Below, in pieces: positions 16,659 through 25,503 of a stretch of 64,000 bases of DNA. The stretch spans positions 124,001 through 188,000 of the forward strand of contig NZ_MORL01000009.1 of the NCBI RefSeq assembly GCF_001870735.1, read 5' to 3'. How positions within the stretch are numbered: the first letter of the stretch is position 1; each line of letters opens with the position of its first letter. Origin of the DNA: Arsenicibacter rosenii. Its GTDB lineage: Bacteria > Bacteroidota > Bacteroidia > Cytophagales > Spirosomataceae. The position numbers and the translations under genes are program-made. The notes under the pieces are model-generated. The model saw only the letters and a program-made list of their open reading frames with translations. It was not told the DNA's origin and ran no database searches.

Positions 16659-18161
16659 ATGTTCTCTCAACAAGACCAGGAACAAATTCAGGCCCAAGGT
16701 GCCACCCTCGACCTCATTAACGAGCAGATTCAGCATTTCGTTGATGGATTTCCTTTTCTGAAAGCGATTAAGGCCGCCACCATCGGCGACGGCATTGTGC
16801 GGGTACCCGACGAGCAGATTCTTGCCTATCTGCAACAGTACGACGAACTGTCTGGTGACTACACCCTCATGAAATTTGTACCAGCCTCAGGCGCAGCAAC
16901 GCGGATGTTTAAATCACTGTTTGCCGCCCTCGACGGAAAATCAGATAAAGCGACGGATGAGTTCTTTGCCCGCCTGACCGATTTTGCTTTTTACGATGAT
17001 CTGAAAGCGGTCATGGCCGAAAAAGGTGAAGACATCACGACGGCCGATCGCCAGACCACACTCCGGTATTTACTGACAGCAGACGGCCTTGATTACGGTA
17101 GCCTGCCTAAAGGGCTGCTGAAATTCCACAACTATGCCGATGGCCCGCGCACACCGGTCGAAGAACATTTGATTGAAGGGGCAGCCTACGCCAATGCCAA
17201 TGGCCTGGTTCGTCTTCACTTTACGGTATCGCCGGAACACCACAGCCGTTTCGAGCAATTGATCATCGAAGCCAAACCCGACTATGAGGCGTGGTTGGGC
17301 GTTGCGTTTGACGTTACCTTCTCCGAGCAAAAAAAAGCGACAGACACGATTTCGGTCAACCTCGACAACACGCCGTTCCGCAACAACGACGGCTCACTGC
17401 TGTTCCGCCCCGCCGGTCATGGTGCGCTGATCGAGAACCTGAACGACATCGACTCTGAAATTGTGTTCATCAAAAACATCGACAACGTTGTACCGGATGA
17501 GCTAAAGGAAACCACGATTACGTACAAAAAGGTATTAGCCGCCCTGCTGATCAATACCCAGAAGCAGATCTTCCGGCTGCTGGAGTTACTCGAAAGCGAT
17601 GAAGTAAGCGACGGCTACATGGCAGAAGCCGACGAGTTTTTGCGTACGACGCTCTATACGCTGCCTCCGGTTGGCTATGAAAACTTCAGCCGTGACGAGA
17701 AAATCGCTTACCTACGCCAGAAACTCGACCGCCCTGTACGGGCCTGTGGTATGGTGCAGAACGTTGGCGAGCCGGGCGGTGGTCCGTTCTGGGCGCAGAA
17801 CCCGGATGGGTCCGTGTCTTTGCAGGTTGTAGAATCTGCTCAGTTCGACATGGACGATGCAGAGCAGAAAGCCATTTTCGAGACAGCGACGCACTTTAAT
17901 CCGGTAGACCTGATCTGCGCGCTGAAAGACCGGCATGGCAAGCAATATAACCTGCCTGATTTCCGCGACCCGCAGACCGGCTTTATCACCCAGAAATCGA
18001 AAGACGGCAAAGACCTGAAAGCACAGGAGTTGCCGGGCTTATGGAACGGTGCTATGGCCAACTGGAGCACCCTGTTTGTGGAAGTGCCGCTGATTACCTT
18101 TAACCCTGTCAAAACGGTTAACGACCTGCTGCGCAAAGAACATCAGCCAGCTACGGAATAG
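16659..18161 (+). CDS. DUF4301 family protein
   Basis: A 500-residue soluble protein with no signal peptide, matching the DUF4301 family of Bacteroidota over its whole length. Recognisable blocks are GDGIVRVPDEQI, MKFVPASGAATRMFKSL, HNYADGPRTPVEEHL, RPAGHGALIENLNDIDSEIVF and CGMVQNVGEPGGGPFW, and near the end ELPGLWNGAMANWSTLFVEVP. The glycine- and arginine-rich blocks (SGAATRMFK and GHGALIENLN) resemble nucleotide-sugar or phosphate-binding loops of nucleotidyltransferase-like folds, but this is inference. Function is unknown. It is a single-gene unit ending in a bidirectional terminator. Confidence 0.88.
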   Translation: MFSQQDQEQIQAQGATLDLINEQIQHFVDGFPFLKAIKAATIGDGIVRVPDEQILAYLQQYDELSGDYTLMKFVPASGAATRMFKSLFAALDGKSDKATDEFFARLTDFAFYDDLKAVMAEKGEDITTADRQTTLRYLLTADGLDYGSLPKGLLKFHNYADGPRTPVEEHLIEGAAYANANGLVRLHFTVSPEHHSRFEQLIIEAKPDYEAWLGVAFDVTFSEQKKATDTISVNLDNTPFRNNDGSLLFRPAGHGALIENLNDIDSEIVFIKNIDNVVPDELKETTITYKKVLAALLINTQKQIFRLLELLESDEVSDGYMAEADEFLRTTLYTLPPVGYENFSRDEKIAYLRQKLDRPVRACGMVQNVGEPGGGPFWAQNPDGSVSLQVVESAQFDMDDAEQKAIFETATHFNPVDLICALKDRHGKQYNLPDFRDPQTGFITQKSKDGKDLKAQELPGLWNGAMANWSTLFVEVPLITFNPVKTVNDLLRKEHQPATE

Positions 18162-18168
18162 CAACAAA

Positions 18169-18191
18169 AAAGGAGGGCAATGCCCTCCTTT
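18169..18191 (+). terminator. Bidirectional intrinsic terminator
   Basis: AAAGGAGGGCA and TGCCCTCCTTT form an 11-base stem around a single central base, so the working loop opens to about five bases. It is flanked by an A run on the left and TACTTTTA on the right, so it can serve both the DUF4301 gene and the convergent rrf2-type gene. Confidence 0.8.
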
Positions 18192-18220
18192 ACTTTTATA
18201 GCCAGTCAATCTTGTCTCAG

Positions 18221-18712
18221 CTAAGCCGACAACAGGCCGGATGTATCCGTACCTTCTGCCTGCGGCTCACCGATTGCGATTTCTTTTGTCTCTAATAAGC
18301 CTGTGTTCTGGAAGGTCAGCAGACTTGTGTTTTCGTAAACACCCAGATTGGCATCCCGGACACGCTCCATAATCGGGCGCAGCGCACAAGTTACTTCGTC
18401 TTCACAGTCATCACATTTCACATAGAAATTGATGGATACACAAGGGGTTGGCGCAATAGGGCCATCAATAACGCGGAGCACCTGGGCAAGATTTACACGA
18501 CCCGGATCGACGCGCAGCAGATACCCGCCGCCTTTACCTTTCTGGCTCTGCAAAATGCCATGATTGCGTAACTCAAGCAGAATAGCCTCCAGAAATTTCT
18601 TCGGAATATTCTCTTTAGCAGAAATGTACGAAATCAGCACCGGACCCTTGCCGTATTCTTCAGTAAGAACTTTGAGCGCCTTTATGGCATACTTTGCTTT
18701 TTTTGAGATCAT
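18221..18712 (-). CDS. Rrf2-family transcriptional regulator
   Basis: A 163-residue winged-helix regulator beginning ISKKAKYAIKALKVL. The recognition region has ENIPKKFLEAILLELRNHGIL and the wing SQKGKGGGYLL. Four cysteines follow the helix region (one in APTPCVS, then KCDDCEDEVTCALRP), a spacing compatible with iron-sulfur binding as in IscR/NsrR-type proteins, although the exact ligand set is uncertain. The ATG at 18712 is preferred to a GTG at 18775, since homologues start at this methionine. The gene has a leader of about 240 bases in which a -7 element and two dyads lie, suggesting self-regulation. In Bacteroidota similar proteins sit near cysteine or iron-sulfur genes; none is adjacent here. 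Confidence 0.88.
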   Translation of the reverse strand: MISKKAKYAIKALKVLTEEYGKGPVLISYISAKENIPKKFLEAILLELRNHGILQSQKGKGGGYLLRVDPGRVNLAQVLRVIDGPIAPTPCVSINFYVKCDDCEDEVTCALRPIMERVRDANLGVYENTSLLTFQNTGLLETKEIAIGEPQAEGTDTSGLLSA

Positions 18713-18946
18713 CTCGTTACGGTTTACGGTGCTTAGGAATGGTTGTTGAACATGATTAAAAATATCTACACTCACAGACCGTTACAGTTCAGCAAGTTAA
18801 TGATAGCTTTATTCTCCGACAACTTTTTCTGGAATTTAGCTCCAAAAACTGATAAGAATCACTTCCCATCTGCACAATAAACCACACTCTTATTACGTTG
18901 ACGGTGCTCTCCCCGAAAGACTTCTCTTTTCCTTCGTCACGAAGTT

Positions 18947-18961
18947 ACCTATAGGATAGGT
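18947..18961 (-). promoter_or_regulatory. Candidate Rrf2 operator (ACCTAT-N3-ATAGGT)
   Basis: A perfect dyad with 6-base arms and a 3-base centre lies immediately downstream, on the minus strand, of the TATATTTG -7 element, so it would cover the transcription start. A second dyad, CTAT-A-ATAG at 18987-18995, falls where the -33 element would be. Two related dyads bracketing one promoter are what a dimeric autorepressor would bind. The assignment to the Rrf2 protein is inference. Confidence 0.45.
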
Positions 18962-18969
18962 CAAATATA
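18962..18969 (-). promoter_or_regulatory. Candidate -7 element for the Rrf2 gene
   Basis: The minus strand reads TATATTTG, a consensus Bacteroidota -7 element, about 250 bases before the ATG at 18712. No TTG is seen at the usual distance; the CTATAATAG dyad occupies that place. Confidence 0.45.
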
Positions 18970-19062
18970 TGGAAAATTATCGAATCCTATAATAGCGTTA
19001 CTACTAGAAAGCAAATATTTACGAACAATATCTACCTTTTAAATAGTCTATATCCTAAAAAT

Positions 19063-19082
19063 AAAACCCCTGACGGGGTTTT
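19063..19082 (-). terminator. Intrinsic terminator of the rhomboid operon
   Basis: AAAACCCC-GTCA-GGGGTTTT on the minus strand, followed by ATTTTTAGG. It lies 13 bases after the rhomboid stop codon and ends the minus-strand unit before the Rrf2 gene. Confidence 0.85.
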
Positions 19083-19094
19083 ATCAAGTAAGTA

Positions 19095-20018
19095 TCAGTT
19101 TCTCTGGCTTGCCCTGAAAAGTTTTTGTTTCTCTTCTTTTGTCAGGCTTTCGTAGCCGGAACGCGAAATTTTATCCAGTATCGAATCAATTTCGTCCTGA
19201 TCCGGCATAGACACCGACGACGAACCGCCCGCCATTGAAGAGTAAGCGGTTGCGTGTGTACTGGCGCTGCTGCGTTGCCGGTACGATACCTTTACCGGTG
19301 GCTTGGGCCGGAACAGGTTCTGCCACCCTTCCATTACCCAATAAATTGGCCGTCCTAAATCCGTACCGTTCTGCAACAGCTTAATAAAGAAAAAGCCCAT
19401 TACCGCACCGCCAAGGTGTGCCAGCTCGCCTCCTGCATTCGGGCCTGTTGACTGCGCCATTGACAACACGATGAAAAAGAAAACAATGTATTTAATCCGG
19501 ACCGGACCGAAAAACAGCAGATGAAACGTATAATTCGGCAGTAATGTTGCGGCACCTACTGCCACCGAATACGCCGCCGCCGAAGCACCCAGCATCGTTG
19601 ACGAACTAACTTCTGCCTGGAATAACGGCACCAGGTTATAAATCAAAATATAAGAGACACCACCTGCAATGGCCCCCAGGATATAAAGCCCTACCAGGCG
19701 GCGGTTGCCTAAATATTCATCGATCAAGCGGCCGAACCAGTACAGGAACAGCATATTGAACAGAATATGGAATGGTTTTTCGTGTGTAAAGGAATACGTT
19801 ATGAGCGTCCATGGCTTATGCAGGAAAGCGTCAATCGATGCCGGAATAGCCAGCTGTTCGGTAACCAGCGAATAATAGCCCGTTCGGTTGGCCATCCATA
19901 GTGTCAGGTTTAACACCAGTAAGGCCAGAAATACCATTGTATTTACCAATATCAGCTGTACCAACGTATTGTTGGGCTTATTAAATTCTGACCTGAAATC
20001 ATCAAACAACCCGCTCAT
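19095..20018 (-). CDS. Rhomboid-family membrane protein (second of pair)
   Basis: A 307-residue protein with a cytoplasmic N-terminus, six or so membrane segments and an extended hydrophilic C-terminal tail (from about residue 235) with a serine-rich stretch and a SILDKISRSGYESLTKEEKQ motif of the kind found at the end of many Bacteroidota rhomboids. The active-site serine is in LGASAAAYSVAVGA, where the usual GASGAIFG is altered to GASAAAY, and the partner histidine is in ELAHLGGAVMGF. Serine and histidine are therefore both kept, but the oxyanion-loop glycine after the serine is an alanine. It may be active with altered specificity. It starts three bases after the upstream rhomboid ends, so both are cotranscribed. 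Confidence 0.88.
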   Translation of the reverse strand: MSGLFDDFRSEFNKPNNTLVQLILVNTMVFLALLVLNLTLWMANRTGYYSLVTEQLAIPASIDAFLHKPWTLITYSFTHEKPFHILFNMLFLYWFGRLIDEYLGNRRLVGLYILGAIAGGVSYILIYNLVPLFQAEVSSSTMLGASAAAYSVAVGAATLLPNYTFHLLFFGPVRIKYIVFFFIVLSMAQSTGPNAGGELAHLGGAVMGFFFIKLLQNGTDLGRPIYWVMEGWQNLFRPKPPVKVSYRQRSSASTHATAYSSMAGGSSSVSMPDQDEIDSILDKISRSGYESLTKEEKQKLFRASQRN

Positions 20019-20021
20019 GCC

Positions 20022-20801
20022 TCAGTAAAATTTTTTTCGTTGAGAACCCCAGTATTTAACTAATATGAATGCGAACAGCATACCGCCTATGTGCGCAAAG
20101 TGAGCAACATTGTCGGCCTGTGCCCGGTATACCCCGGAATAAATTTCGTATGCTCCATAAAAAAGAACCATGTATTTGGCTTTCACCGGTATAGGTGGAA
20201 ACAGTAAAATCAGTTCAGTGTTTGGAAACAATAAGCCAAACGCCATAATTACACCAAAAATCGCTCCTGAAGCCCCAACCATGGGTTCGTTTACCTGCGC
20301 CAGCCAGTATGTATTCACAAAACCGAGACTTTCCTGAATAAAACGCGGGTCACGCGGATTTGCCTCAAAGCTATTCAGAAAAGGCTCAATCCGATCATAG
20401 GACGAACCAGCATGATCTGTGATAAAGCTCATAAAGTTTTCCGGCGTCGGTGCACTGCGGTAAGCATCTACTGCTTCCAGCAGATGGCTCATCTCATAAT
20501 AATTTACCCCCAGGTATAAGGCAGCTGCGCCAAGCCCGGTAAACAGATAAAAAAAGACGAAACGGCGTGACCCCCAAACGCCTTCCAGCATAGGCCCGAA
20601 GACCAGCAACCCGATCATATTACTGAAAATATGCCCGAGCCCCCCATGCAAAAACATGTGGGTTAATAACTGAACCGGTCTAAAGTCATCCGATAAAACT
20701 GAATGCAGGCCAAACTGATTAATTACGGCTGAGCCTGTAACCAGAAACGCCAGAACATTTAAAATAAGTATAACTCGGACAACAGGGCTTAAACTGATCA
20801 T
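20022..20801 (-). CDS. Rhomboid-family intramembrane serine protease
   Basis: A 259-residue six-helix membrane protein. The catalytic motif MVGASGAIFGVIMAFG and the histidine in FAHIGGMLFAF are canonical, and HMFLHGGLGHIFSNM in the second helix supplies the conserved histidine/asparagine of the oxyanion region. It cleaves transmembrane helices of substrate proteins; the substrate is unknown. A roughly 65-residue insert around VDAYRSAPTPENFMSF and YDRIEPFLNSF in a periplasmic loop is longer than in GlpG. It lies between mutL (upstream on this strand) and the second rhomboid, spaced 27 and 3 bases. Confidence 0.92.
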   Translation of the reverse strand: MISLSPVVRVILILNVLAFLVTGSAVINQFGLHSVLSDDFRPVQLLTHMFLHGGLGHIFSNMIGLLVFGPMLEGVWGSRRFVFFYLFTGLGAAALYLGVNYYEMSHLLEAVDAYRSAPTPENFMSFITDHAGSSYDRIEPFLNSFEANPRDPRFIQESLGFVNTYWLAQVNEPMVGASGAIFGVIMAFGLLFPNTELILLFPPIPVKAKYMVLFYGAYEIYSGVYRAQADNVAHFAHIGGMLFAFILVKYWGSQRKKFY

Positions 20802-20828
20802 TTTTACAATTTACGTAATATAAACTAT

Positions 20829-22817
20829 TTACGGTTTGAAAAATCCTGCAATTTTATCTAACGTCAAGACACTTGTAATGGCCTCCCCCTTGGGCGTATA
20901 ACCGGGGTTTGAGGACGCAAACAGCTGATCAACCAGTGCTTTACACTCCACCGGACTCAATCTGGTCTGATAGCGTGAAGCCGTACGCCTGGCCAGTGAA
21001 CGGGCCAGGGCTTCGGGGCGTTCCAGCTTAAGTTTACCGGTATCTTCGCGGAACTGCGCCAGCAAATTACCAAACACATCTTCTTCGCTTTCTGTTGCGG
21101 CGCCCAGCGTCGGTGACAGTGCCGGAACACCGCGAATCACCAGCGAATTTGCCCCCAGTTCGTCAAACTGAAAACCCAGACTGGTTAGTTCCTCCCGTAA
21201 CTCCAGTGCCAGCTGGTAATCTACCGGCATTAATTTAACCGTTTTCGGAAACAATAATTGCTGGGATGCACCGCTGTGCCGGGTAAGGGCACTCTGAAAC
21301 TGATCGAACAGAATCCGCTCATACGCCCGTCGCTGGTCGATAACCAACAGTCCTGACTTTACCGTCGCTAATAAGTAACGGTTCTGGACCTGAATAATAT
21401 TGTCGGGCTGTACATCATCACCTTCGCTGAGCTGATTTGCCTTGCTCCCCAGTGTCAGAGCCGGCTGTTCCGGCACCGGCGGTTCAGCCGTTGGCAACCA
21501 GTCACTTACCGGCGGGGTAGTTGTTGGCGGGGTAGCGGGTTCCGGTTTGGCAATGCCTTCAAATAATGCCTGCCAGTTACGGGCCGAACTCTTTTTCAAT
21601 GCCTCGGTCTCCGCACGGTCTGATGATGCTTTGTCAAAATTATAGTTTGATGGCAGTGAACGGGGACGATCACGGGGCATATCCGGGTCACTTGCGGCAG
21701 GCCGCTCGCCTGTAATCCAGGACGGTACCACCGGCCGTGGCCCGGAGGCATCACTTCTCCCCCGGTCAGTGGCACTCCCCTGCCCTGAGAGGAAATTTAC
21801 GTTTCCGTCAAAATCAAGGGAAGGCGCCAGGTTATACACCCCCATGGCTTTCCGGACCGCAGCCATCACAATTGCATACACCGACCGCTCATCATCAAAT
21901 TTGATTTCGGTTTTAGTCGGGTGTATATTAATATCGATGTGTGAGGGATCAATGTCGATAAAAAGCACATAGAACGGATGACTCCCTTCAGGAAGCGTCC
22001 CTTCATAGGCGCCCGTAACGGCATGATGCAGATAGTTATGTTTGATGTACCGCAGGTTAACGAAAAAGAACTGTTCGTTCCGGGTCTTCTTGGCCGACTC
22101 CGGTTTACCAATATAGCCCCGTACCTTTACATACGGCGTTTCTTCTTCGCAGTAGGCGAGTTGTTCGCGGTAACTTTTCCCGAACATATCAATAATCCGG
22201 CGACTCAGTTTACCACCCGGCAGGTTGTATACTTCACGGTCGTCCTGAAACAGCGTAAAGCTAACTTCCGGATGAGCCAGAGAAACCCGCTGGAATTCAT
22301 CCAGAATATGCCGCATCTCCACCGAATTTGATTTCAGGAAGTTCCGGCGGGCCGGCACGTTAAAGAAAAGATTTTTAACCAGCAGATTCGTTCCCGGCAG
22401 GCAGGAGATAGCCTCCTGTGCTTTCAACTCAGATCCTTCAATACGAATAAGCGTACCCAGTTCTTCAGATGCACGCCGGGTACGCATCTCTACCTGGGCA
22501 ACGGCGGCAATCGATGCCAGTGCTTCGCCCCGGAAGCCCATCGTCCGGATACGGAACAAATCATCTGAGGTCCGGATCTTGGATGTGGCATGCCGTTCAA
22601 AACTCATCCTTGCGTCGGTCTCGGTCATGCCTGCTCCATCATCGATTACCTGAATCAACGTACGGCCCGCATCGCGCACGATCAGCTGAACTGATTTAGC
22701 GCCCGCATCGACGGAGTTTTCCAGCAATTCTTTTACTACCGAAGCCGGTCGCTGAACCACTTCTCCTGCCGCAATCTGATTGGCAATCGAGTCCGGTAAT
22801 AGTTGAATGATATTCAC
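20829..22817 (-). CDS. mutL: DNA mismatch repair protein MutL
   Basis: A 662-residue protein whose N-terminal GHKL ATPase is clear: IANQIAAGEVVQRPASVVKE, DDGAGMTETDARMSFERHATSKI and RTMGFRGEALASIAAV. A proline-rich linker spans about residues 350-470. The C-terminal dimerisation domain has IDQRRAYERILFDQF where endonuclease-type MutL has DQHA-x2-E-x4-E, and it lacks the CPHGRP-type zinc motif near the end (SNPGYTPKGEAI instead). This suggests no intrinsic nicking activity, as seems usual in Bacteroidota. The start is taken as the GTG at 22817, giving NIIQLLPDSIANQ; the 33 upstream codons have no family resemblance. It is followed by two rhomboids. Confidence 0.95.
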   Translation of the reverse strand: MNIIQLLPDSIANQIAAGEVVQRPASVVKELLENSVDAGAKSVQLIVRDAGRTLIQVIDDGAGMTETDARMSFERHATSKIRTSDDLFRIRTMGFRGEALASIAAVAQVEMRTRRASEELGTLIRIEGSELKAQEAISCLPGTNLLVKNLFFNVPARRNFLKSNSVEMRHILDEFQRVSLAHPEVSFTLFQDDREVYNLPGGKLSRRIIDMFGKSYREQLAYCEEETPYVKVRGYIGKPESAKKTRNEQFFFVNLRYIKHNYLHHAVTGAYEGTLPEGSHPFYVLFIDIDPSHIDINIHPTKTEIKFDDERSVYAIVMAAVRKAMGVYNLAPSLDFDGNVNFLSGQGSATDRGRSDASGPRPVVPSWITGERPAASDPDMPRDRPRSLPSNYNFDKASSDRAETEALKKSSARNWQALFEGIAKPEPATPPTTTPPVSDWLPTAEPPVPEQPALTLGSKANQLSEGDDVQPDNIIQVQNRYLLATVKSGLLVIDQRRAYERILFDQFQSALTRHSGASQQLLFPKTVKLMPVDYQLALELREELTSLGFQFDELGANSLVIRGVPALSPTLGAATESEEDVFGNLLAQFREDTGKLKLERPEALARSLARRTASRYQTRLSPVECKALVDQLFASSNPGYTPKGEAITSVLTLDKIAGFFKP

Positions 22818-22927
22818 GTACGTGTTGGTTTTACGGGTTGCTATTAAGCTACCAGGTCGCGACAATGATACAAAATCTGCCCTGTAAAGATAAATCGAAA
22901 CCCGTAAAACGTTCACCCCGGCAGCTT

Positions 22928-25360
22928 TTATGGTTTAGCTTTCGGCGCAAATGAAAGCGGAACGACCACTTTTACACTTACATTCCGTCCCATATTGAAA
23001 ACCCCCGCACGACCCGTTGCCGGATTAAGACCAAAATACTTTAACCGATTCTGATGACTCTGGTAAGCCCGGTCGAACACATTCTGCACCGTCAGATAAA
23101 CAGAAAACAGTGTCCGGCCATCGGCGTTGGCGATATCACCGCCTCCCCCTATGTTACATAACGTAAAACCGGGCGTAGGCGTTTCCGTTCCGTACGCTAA
23201 TAATGCCTGATTTTGGGCCTGATTGTGCTCTACTTCGATTTGGGCATATAAATTTTTCATACGGTCTCCCCATTGCGTCTTCGTCAGCTTAAGCTGGGCA
23301 ATAAAACGCGGCGGTGGCAGAAACGGCAGATAGCGGGCCGAGTCATTCCGGGCCGACAAATTCCGGGAACGCACCAGCGAATACGAGCCCATCAGATTAA
23401 ACCAGCGGGCATTAAGCGGATTCACGGTTGCCTGAAGCTCTGCACCATATAACACTGCATTGCCCTGCACATACCGGTAGGTCAGAATCGGACGGGCGGG
23501 GTCAACAATCGAGTCGCGGCCGAAGCGGTCGAGTACTTTCTCGGAAAACGTATAGTTACTGATCTGGTTACGGAATACGCTGGCGATCACATGAACGCCG
23601 GGTGTTTCCAGTTCTACGCCCAGATCGCCCTGCCACGAGGTTTCCGAGCGCAGGTTCGGGCTACCGATTTCATACCGGAACGTACCGGCGTGTTCGCCGT
23701 TGGCTGAGAGTTCCGGCACCGACGGCGCCCGGAATACGCGGGCCACGTTGGCTTTCACCGTAAACTGACGGGTCAGGTTGTAAGACGCACCAAAGCTGCC
23801 TGTCGGGTTTGAAAACGTTTTATTGAGCCCGGCAAAACGGGTCTGGTTCTGCGAAGAAGCGGTCTCGGTAAACGCCCCGTCGGGAGTGACATAGAGCGGG
23901 TTTACCGCCATCTGCCGGACATCGAAGCGAACCCCGCCGCTCATGGTCAGACGGTCGGTCTTTTTCTGGAAAAAGGCCAGTAAGCCATTGTCCCAGAACC
24001 GGTACCCCGGATAAAGCACATCAAGTCCCCGGTTCTGATTCCATTGGTTCATACCATTCCAGCCAAAGGTCACATCCCAGCCGTTTTTAGCGTTCAGATA
24101 ATATTTCAGGTCATAGAATACATTCTGCAGCATGAAAAACAGGGCCGGTTCTCCGGGCGTCAGCGTGCTGGCGTATTCAAGCCGCCGGTTCTGGTTGTAG
24201 CTGATAACCGTTGAGAGGTTTCCCGAACCCAGTTTGGCAAAGGTATTCCATGAGAGCTTCATGTGATTCAGACTCTGGTAGTTTGCCGGATTAATGGCCC
24301 GGCCGCGCAGTTCATCGTCGGATACGGTCACCAGCCCTTCTGTCTCATTCGTCAGGCGTACCAGTTTCTGAAAACGCCCGAGGCGATCCCGTTCGCCGGT
24401 AACGATATTGATATCCTGATGAAAGTTTGATACATAAACCTGCGAATACCCCCAGCTACGGTTTACCCCTACTGTTGCGTTCAGATCCAGTTCGCGGTAG
24501 GCCGAGCCGTATACCCGCCCATCGTACTGGTTCCGGTAGTTACCGGCATTTTTATAGCTCGTTCGGAAACGGCCAAAAACGCCGTTCTTTGCAGAGCCTT
24601 CGACCATGCCCGATACACCGAACATCTGGTTATTGCTCTGGTAGTTGGTCAGTACCTGGCCGCGCATCACGCCTGGCTCAGGAGGCCGCGCCGAAATCAG
24701 GCTCATTACTCCGCCAAGCCCATCCGAACCATACAACAGACTACCTGCCCCCTTGATGATTTCGTAGCGGTCAATCGAATACTCATCTACCTGGAGGGCA
24801 TGCTCTTCGCCCCACTGGTTATCTTCCTGCCGCACACCATCGTGTACGGTAATCACGCGGTTAAAGCCCAGGCCCCGGATCACCGGCTTCGACAGGCCCA
24901 CTCCCGTCGTAATCTGCGACATTCCAGGCAATTTGACTACGGCATCGACCAGGTTGGTGGAACTACTCTGCAGCCACTGCAATTTCGAATAGGTCATAAT
25001 CGGAATCGGGCTTTCCTTAACGGTAGCACCTGTTGTGAGGCCCGTAACGACAACCTCCTGTAATTGCCGGGAGTCGGTTTCCAGCGCAAAGTTGACGGTG
25101 CTGCTGTCGCTGCCGATTTTAACTTTCCGGTTAACCGTCTGGTAGCCGACCAGCCTTACTTCAACCGCCTGGTAACCGGCAGGCAGGTTGCTAAACCGGT
25201 AATGACCATTCACATCGGTAACGGCTCCTTTTTTTAGTTCACGCAGGTAAACCGTTGCACCGATCAGCGGCTCCCGGGTATTCTTATCCGTAATAATACC
25301 ATTTAACTGTGCCAGTACCAGATTCGGTACCAAGCATAAAACAAGAAGAAGTTTATACAT
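22928..25360 (-). CDS. TonB-dependent outer-membrane receptor
   Basis: An 810-residue receptor. In order: signal peptide (YKLLLVLCLVPNLVLAQ), a carboxypeptidase-regulatory-like domain (GIITDKNTREPLIGATVYL, residues about 18-105), the plug domain (PIPIMTYSKLQW, GMSQITTGVGLSKPVIRGLG, IIKGAGSLLYGSDGLGGVM), and a 22-strand-type barrel ending in SVKVVVPLSF. The plug sequence DGVRQEDNQWGEEHALQVDEY is typical of receptors in the BtuB/FepA/ZnuD group. With the histidine-rich small membrane protein encoded just upstream, metal or metallophore uptake is a reasonable guess. The ATG at 25360 is chosen because it starts the signal peptide; the frame is open further upstream. A gap of 143 bases separates the two genes. 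Confidence 0.9.
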   Translation of the reverse strand: MYKLLLVLCLVPNLVLAQLNGIITDKNTREPLIGATVYLRELKKGAVTDVNGHYRFSNLPAGYQAVEVRLVGYQTVNRKVKIGSDSSTVNFALETDSRQLQEVVVTGLTTGATVKESPIPIMTYSKLQWLQSSSTNLVDAVVKLPGMSQITTGVGLSKPVIRGLGFNRVITVHDGVRQEDNQWGEEHALQVDEYSIDRYEIIKGAGSLLYGSDGLGGVMSLISARPPEPGVMRGQVLTNYQSNNQMFGVSGMVEGSAKNGVFGRFRTSYKNAGNYRNQYDGRVYGSAYRELDLNATVGVNRSWGYSQVYVSNFHQDINIVTGERDRLGRFQKLVRLTNETEGLVTVSDDELRGRAINPANYQSLNHMKLSWNTFAKLGSGNLSTVISYNQNRRLEYASTLTPGEPALFFMLQNVFYDLKYYLNAKNGWDVTFGWNGMNQWNQNRGLDVLYPGYRFWDNGLLAFFQKKTDRLTMSGGVRFDVRQMAVNPLYVTPDGAFTETASSQNQTRFAGLNKTFSNPTGSFGASYNLTRQFTVKANVARVFRAPSVPELSANGEHAGTFRYEIGSPNLRSETSWQGDLGVELETPGVHVIASVFRNQISNYTFSEKVLDRFGRDSIVDPARPILTYRYVQGNAVLYGAELQATVNPLNARWFNLMGSYSLVRSRNLSARNDSARYLPFLPPPRFIAQLKLTKTQWGDRMKNLYAQIEVEHNQAQNQALLAYGTETPTPGFTLCNIGGGGDIANADGRTLFSVYLTVQNVFDRAYQSHQNRLKYFGLNPATGRAGVFNMGRNVSVKVVVPLSFAPKAKP

Positions 25361-25503
25361 GGAGAGTATATTGTCTATGAGATGAAACGCCAAATCATGG
25401 CACAACGCACGCTGCTTCTGTACGCATACGACAAACTGCAGGGCCATATCTATAACCCACAGTTTAGCCTATACGAACAAAGCATAGTGCCAGGTACCAG
25501 CCA

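Larger units (their letters stand above)
18713..19094 (-). other. Gene-free AT-rich leader region of the Rrf2 gene
   Basis: This 382-base stretch has no credible reading frame. It holds the terminator of the upstream rhomboid operon (19063-19082), a -7 element (18969-18962) and two CTAT...ATAG dyads around it, then about 230 bases of probable untranslated leader with no hairpin clear enough to call a riboswitch. Confidence 0.6.

Noticed and set aside
22818-22916. Longer mutL N-terminus
   Set aside because: The 33 extra residues have no similarity to MutL, while the GTG at 22817 gives the standard first residues.
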